Positions 32,096 through 35,226 of a DNA stretch of 35,226 nt are shown here, in pieces. The notes beneath the pieces were generated by a model. That model did no database searches. It saw only the letters and a program-made list of their open reading frames with translations, and was not told where the DNA came from. Position numbers and translations under genes: made by a program. The DNA is taken from positions 1 through 35,226 of the forward strand of contig JAFZXP010000075.1 in NCBI GenBank assembly GCA_017616735.1. The letters run 5' to 3'. Source of the DNA: Bacteroidales bacterium. GTDB lineage: Bacteria > Bacteroidota > Bacteroidia > Bacteroidales > F082. Numbering within the stretch: the stretch's first letter is position 1; the number at the start of each line of letters is the position of its first letter.

Positions 32096-32902
32096 ATGGC
32101 AAAAATTACAGTTAAAGACGTTGATGTCACGGTTTTAAAGATTAATGAGAATGATTACATATCATTAACTGATATTGCGAAATCCAGAGATGCAGTAAGG
32201 ACTGATTATATATTGCAAAACTGGATGCGTATACGAAACACGATAGAATTTCTTGGACTATGGGAAATATTCTATAATCCAAGTTTTAACCCCATCGAAT
32301 TCGATGGGTTTAGATTGGCAAGTGGTTCAAATACATTTTCCCTAACACCAAAAAGATGGATAGAGTCGACCAATGCCATTGGAATAGTATCACGAAGCGG
32401 ACGATATGGCGGGACATTTGCTCATAGAGACATTGCTTTTGAATTTGCTACATGGGTGAGTTCTGAATTTAAATTTTATCTCATAACTGAATATCAACGA
32501 TTAAAGGCTGATGAGAATAAACGAAACGAATGGAGCGCAAAGCGTGACCTGGCAAAAATAAACTATTATATCCACACCAGTGCCATCAGTCGGAATCTCA
32601 TACCGGCGAGATTGAACAAACAACAGATCAATTATATCTATGCTTCGGAAGCTGACGTTTTGAATATGGCGTTGTTTGGCATGACTGCTAAGGAATGGCG
32701 TGAACAGAATCCAGAGTTACAAGGTAATATGCGGGATTATGCGGAAATCAAGCAATTGATATGCCTGTCGAATCTCGAAAATCTCAACTCGGTATTGATA
32801 AACGACGGTATGCCGCAAAATGAGCGGCTGGAAAAACTTAACCAGATAGCGATACAACAGATGACGTTGATTGAAAACACCGGAACCAAGCTGTTGGAGT
32901 AG
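32096..32902 (+). CDS. KilA-N domain-containing protein
   Basis: 268 residues, no signal peptide. The N-terminal ~130 residues match KilA-N, a putative DNA-binding domain of phage and large-virus proteins: ENDYISLTDIAKSRDA, LQNWMRIRNTIEFLGLWE, FDGFRLASGSNTFSLTPKRW, then SGRYGGTFAHRDIAFEFATW and FYLITEYQRLK. The C-terminal half (YIHTSAISRNLIPARLNKQQ, YASEADVLNMALFGMTAKEW) is the region usual in Bacteroidetes and Firmicutes chromosomal members. These proteins are common in mobile and defence-rich regions; cellular role unknown. It has its own promoter and sits between two PEGA paralogues, next to a toxin-antitoxin pair. Confidence 0.9.
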   Translation: MAKITVKDVDVTVLKINENDYISLTDIAKSRDAVRTDYILQNWMRIRNTIEFLGLWEIFYNPSFNPIEFDGFRLASGSNTFSLTPKRWIESTNAIGIVSRSGRYGGTFAHRDIAFEFATWVSSEFKFYLITEYQRLKADENKRNEWSAKRDLAKINYYIHTSAISRNLIPARLNKQQINYIYASEADVLNMALFGMTAKEWREQNPELQGNMRDYAEIKQLICLSNLENLNSVLINDGMPQNERLEKLNQIAIQQMTLIENTGTKLLE

Positions 32903-32961
32903 AAGATGCAGAATAAATAACTGCGACAACTTTCAGTCACGAAACGCGCACAAAAAGTTTG

Positions 32962-32996
32962 ATGTTTTGAGGTCGAAAATTTCGACCTCAAAACAT
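32962..32996. repeat. Perfect 17-bp inverted repeat with 1-bp centre
   Basis: ATGTTTTGAGGTCGAAA (32962-32978), A, TTTCGACCTCAAAACAT (32980-32996). It lies between the converging KilA-N gene and the toxin-antitoxin operon. No T run follows on the plus strand; on the minus strand CAAACTTTTTG follows. It could be a bidirectional terminator, an operator or a mobile-element end. Confidence 0.85.
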
Positions 32997-33073
32997 GACA
33001 AAAGAGGTGGAATGCCTCAGGCAATGATGTCTCGAACTTAAGGTCTTTGTTTGTGATGGGGTGGATTCCGCGT

Positions 33074-33379
33074 CTACTTAACAATTTCGATCCTCAAACC
33101 TAGAGCGCTGATAATGCTGTATATGGTTGAGATTGTCGGGTCAATCAGGCCATTTTCAATTCGCGAGATGTAGCTTTTGTTGGCCCCAATGCGCTTGCCA
33201 AGTTCGGTTTGTGATATATTCTCCTCTTTTCTTGCATCACGAATAAGTCGTCCCATATAATAAGCATAAGCTTTATTGCGGAACTCTGTTCTTTCGGGTG
33301 ATCCGACTATACCGTATCTGGCATCTAAAACTTCATCATAACTGTGAAGCATTCCTTTCTCTGTATTCATAGTATTCAT
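33074..33379 (-). CDS. HigA-type antitoxin, XRE family HTH
   Basis: 101 residues (98 if the second ATG at 33370 is used). A helix-turn-helix of the Cro/CI type covers about 55-95: ENISQTELGKRIGANKSYISR then IENGLIDPTISTIYSIISALG. The N-terminal part probably contacts the toxin. It is the second gene of a toxin-first pair and overlaps the toxin's end by 35-44 bp, as expected for translational coupling. It is expected to neutralise the toxin and repress the shared promoter. Confidence 0.88.
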   Translation of the reverse strand: MNTMNTEKGMLHSYDEVLDARYGIVGSPERTEFRNKAYAYYMGRLIRDARKEENISQTELGKRIGANKSYISRIENGLIDPTISTIYSIISALGLRIEIVK

Positions 33380-33683
33380 TTTTAATTCTTATCGCTTTTT
33401 CAATTTCTTTAACAGGTGTTTTCTGTGATTTCTTTTTAAATCCATTGAATAAAACAACAATATTGCCTTTGTCAAAAACAAAAAACACCCTGTAAATGTT
33501 GCCTTCCCATTCAATGCGAAGTTCAAACAAACCGTCTTTGATATGCTTGATGAATTTCGGATTTAATCTTTCACCCCTTTTTAACATGTCAAGCACATAA
33601 TCAACTTTTTCTCTTGCGGAGTTATTTAAAGATTTTATAAAGTTCTTAAAATAATCCCCATAATAAACCAGTCTTCTTTCCAT
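33336..33683 (-). CDS. HigB/RelE-like toxin (phage Gp49-like family)
   Basis: 115 residues from the ATG at 33683. The core GLFELRIEWEGNIYRVFFVF followed by DKGNIVVLFNGFKKKSQKTP and a C-terminal EIEKAIRIKNEY helix are typical of the Gp49-like/HigB group of RelE-superfamily mRNA interferases, which cut mRNA on the ribosome. The TTG two codons earlier is excluded because it lies inside the -7 promoter box (33687-33694). That box ends 3 nt before the ATG, so the transcript may be leaderless. The antitoxin gene follows with overlap. Confidence 0.88.
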   Translation of the reverse strand: MERRLVYYGDYFKNFIKSLNNSAREKVDYVLDMLKRGERLNPKFIKHIKDGLFELRIEWEGNIYRVFFVFDKGNIVVLFNGFKKKSQKTPVKEIEKAIRIKNEYYEYRERNASQL

Positions 33684-33686
33684 TGG

Positions 33687-33716
33687 CAAAAATACAAAAG
33701 TTTCAATATATTACAA
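33687..33716 (-). promoter_or_regulatory. Promoter of the toxin-antitoxin pair
   Basis: Minus-strand TTG (33714-33716), 19 bp, TATTTTTG (33687-33694), then CCA and the ATG. A full match to the Bacteroidetes promoter form with almost no room for a leader. Confidence 0.75.
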
Positions 33717-33737
33717 CATTTATTAATAAATTTTTTT

Positions 33738-33797
33738 CGAAATCATGAAATTGTGTAAATGCCTAAAGATACGTAGGGTTTCGCAATTTCAGATTCG
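33738..33797. repeat. Imperfect inverted repeat upstream of the toxin and PEGA promoters
   Basis: CGAAATCATGAAATTGTG (33738-33755) and CGCAATTTCAGATTCG (33782-33797) are imperfect complements around a 26-nt loop. It lies between divergent promoters and could be an operator or structural site; no function is shown. Confidence 0.55.
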
Positions 33798-33906
33798 GTT
33801 ATGCGATGGCAAAGATACAAAAAATTTTTCAATTTGCAGTTGACAATTTTTAAAATATGTGCATTGAACTGGGCTGAATGCGGTGCAGAATGGATGAAAA
33901 TATTTC

Positions 33907-33937
33907 TTGCTTTTTCAAACTGAAGTTCTTAATTTTG
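33907..33937 (+). promoter_or_regulatory. Promoter of the second PEGA gene
   Basis: TTG (33907-33909), 20 bp, TAATTTTG (33930-33937). The leader to the ATG at 33964 is about 20 nt. Confidence 0.75.
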
Positions 33938-33963
33938 CAAGATTAAATTGTAAGGTTTTCAGT

Positions 33964-35226
33964 ATGAAGAGGTTTTTTCTTTTTTTGTCTTTGTTTTTCA
34001 CTGTGATATCAGCGTTTGCCCAGAGCTCTCCGCTAAAGATGGTAAATTTTCACAAGCTCCCCAATGAGATAGTCGATCTGAAGGCGTTGAAAGACGAGGT
34101 TGGCCGTGATACTGATTTGGACGGCAACAAGGCTGCGTTGGTGAGGGTGAAGGCCCAGGGCTTCAGCGAGAAGACTATGCTCGACTTCAGCTGTTATACC
34201 CGAGGCGTTGAAATGATTGTTCAAAAGCATAAGAACGGTGAGTGGTGGTGGTATCTGGGTTCAAATTGCCAGGGCTCGATTGTGATAAAATACATGGGAG
34301 AGTATGAATTCAAGCTTCCGAATAAACTTGACGCCAAAGGCGTGTATGAGTTGGTTTTGGGCATGGAAACAGCCACTTTGGTGATAAATGTGGTGCCGCA
34401 AACAGCTGATATTTATGTTGATGGCAATAAAATAGGCACAGGATATGGCAGCGCCGCTATCTCGGTGGGTAGTGAGCATCGCTATAAGGTTACCTGCGCT
34501 GATTATATTCCTGAGGAAGATGTCGTTAAAAGCGACAAGGCTGAAAAGATTGAGAAACAAATCGAGTTAAGACCTAATTTTGGCTATATCACAATAAAAA
34601 GCGAGCCGAGCGGAGCTGATGTTTACGTTGATGAAATTAAGGTCGGTACCACTCCGTATCTGATGAAGAAAATCAAGCTTGGCAGGCACACTGTTGAGAT
34701 TAGAAAATACGGCTACGAGTCGCAAGCCGACATGGTTATTATTAAAGTTGATGAGGTTAACAAGCAATTTGAAAATGTAAAACTCGTTGAGGATAAAAGC
34801 GTGCCGCAGCAAACGGCAGTTGTGCGGCAGCAAACGGCTGTTCCACAGCAGCAGACGCCGCCGCCGGTGGCAAGTAATACTAATACTTCTGTGAATAATA
34901 ATTCGTCCAATGGCGTTTTCTCCGTTTCTTCAAGCAAGAAAGTACAATTTTCAAAAGGCAACCTGCAATATCAGGCTTCAACCAAAACTTGGCGTTTCGC
35001 CGAGCACCAGTGGGATGTGATTGGCGAGGCCAACAAAAACATCTCCTCAAGCTACAGCGGTTGGATAGATTTGTTCGGTTGGGGTACAAGCGGCTACAAC
35101 GGCAAGAACCCGTGGATGATTAGCACCACAAGCACCGACTACGGCAACGGCGAGAGAGACATAGCGGGAACAAACTACGACTGGGGCGTTAACAACACCA
35201 TATTGAACGGTGGTGGCAAGAGCTGG
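33964..35226 (+). CDS. PEGA-domain protein with a different head domain (cut by window end)
   Basis: 421 codons are open to the end of the window with no stop. A signal peptide (MKRFFLFLSLFFTVISAFA) precedes a domain matching the gene at 29953 (SPLKMVNFHKLPNEIVD, GRDTDLDGNKAALVRVKAQGF, FKLPNKLDAKGVYELVLGME). Two PEGA domains follow (from about 137 and 207: VPQTADIYVDGNKIGTGYG and EPSGADVYVDEIKVGTTPY). A Gln/Pro/Asn-rich linker (about 280-314) leads to a head starting FSVSSSKKVQFSKGNLQYQA with TWRFAEHQWDVIGEAN and SYSGWIDLFGWGTSGYNG. I recall this head from many Bacteroidales surface proteins, with no assigned function. The linker joins the shared stalk to a different head than the FGE-like one. 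It has its own promoter. Confidence 0.85.
   Translation, partial: MKRFFLFLSLFFTVISAFAQSSPLKMVNFHKLPNEIVDLKALKDEVGRDTDLDGNKAALVRVKAQGFSEKTMLDFSCYTRGVEMIVQKHKNGEWWWYLGSNCQGSIVIKYMGEYEFKLPNKLDAKGVYELVLGMETATLVINVVPQTADIYVDGNKIGTGYGSAAISVGSEHRYKVTCADYIPEEDVVKSDKAEKIEKQIELRPNFGYITIKSEPSGADVYVDEIKVGTTPYLMKKIKLGRHTVEIRKYGYESQADMVIIKVDEVNKQFENVKLVEDKSVPQQTAVVRQQTAVPQQQTPPPVASNTNTSVNNNSSNGVFSVSSSKKVQFSKGNLQYQASTKTWRFAEHQWDVIGEANKNISSSYSGWIDLFGWGTSGYNGKNPWMISTTSTDYGNGERDIAGTNYDWGVNNTILNGGGKSW

Noticed and set aside
32096-33963. A DGR reverse transcriptase or Avd gene near the target
   Set aside because: The genes here are KilA-N, an XRE antitoxin and a RelE-type toxin; no reverse transcriptase motif is present on either strand.

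Overview
The window looks like a chromosomal segment of a Bacteroidetes bacterium, most likely of the order Bacteroidales. Four things point there: many promoters fit the Bacteroidetes form (TTG, 18-20 bp, TAnnTTTG) with no clear Shine-Dalgarno sites; two secreted proteins end in type IX secretion (T9SS) sorting domains; there are GH97, GWxTD and PEGA proteins; and KdsA shows a Gram-negative outer membrane. I cannot name a species.

Layout. 1-1173 is the 3' end of gcvP. 1.3-11.1 kb holds three minus-strand genes: a 2277-residue multi-domain T9SS cargo protein, a TIGR02757 protein and a second T9SS cargo with Asp-box motifs. 11.3-16.8 kb holds kdsA, aat, truA, a GH97 glycosidase and pepE. 16.8-22.9 kb is a tight plus-strand run: three LPP20-like exported proteins, a PMCA-type Ca2+ ATPase and aroQ. 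22.9-27.6 kb is a minus-strand block: a GT2 glycosyltransferase, a 0.5-kb non-coding stretch with three stem-loop repeats, a GWxTD protein and a TPR/membrane/HTH-like protein. Two tRNA-Ser genes follow at 27.7-27.9 kb. 28-35.2 kb is accessory: a lipoprotein with an NTF2-like end, a PEGA protein with a formylglycine-enzyme-like (C-type lectin fold) head, a KilA-N protein, a HigBA-type toxin-antitoxin pair, and a second PEGA protein with a different head that runs off the window.

Main points of interest. (1) The last ~40 codons of the first PEGA protein look like the variable region of a diversity-generating retroelement (DGR) target. No reverse transcriptase or template repeat is in the window, so any such system would have to work from elsewhere. 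(2) Its paralogue keeps the N-terminal and PEGA stalk but carries an unrelated head, which suggests head swapping. (3) Seven arrays of 7-bp tandem repeats sit at gene ends. They carry stop codons in all frames, supply the last codons of several proteins, and in one place build a terminator. (4) A family of ~80-bp stem-loops with conserved outer arms and variable cores occurs three times at 24.0-24.4 kb, with a diverged relative at 13.8 kb; two cores show compensatory base changes.

All calls come from reading the sequence and from remembered family features. No database search was run.
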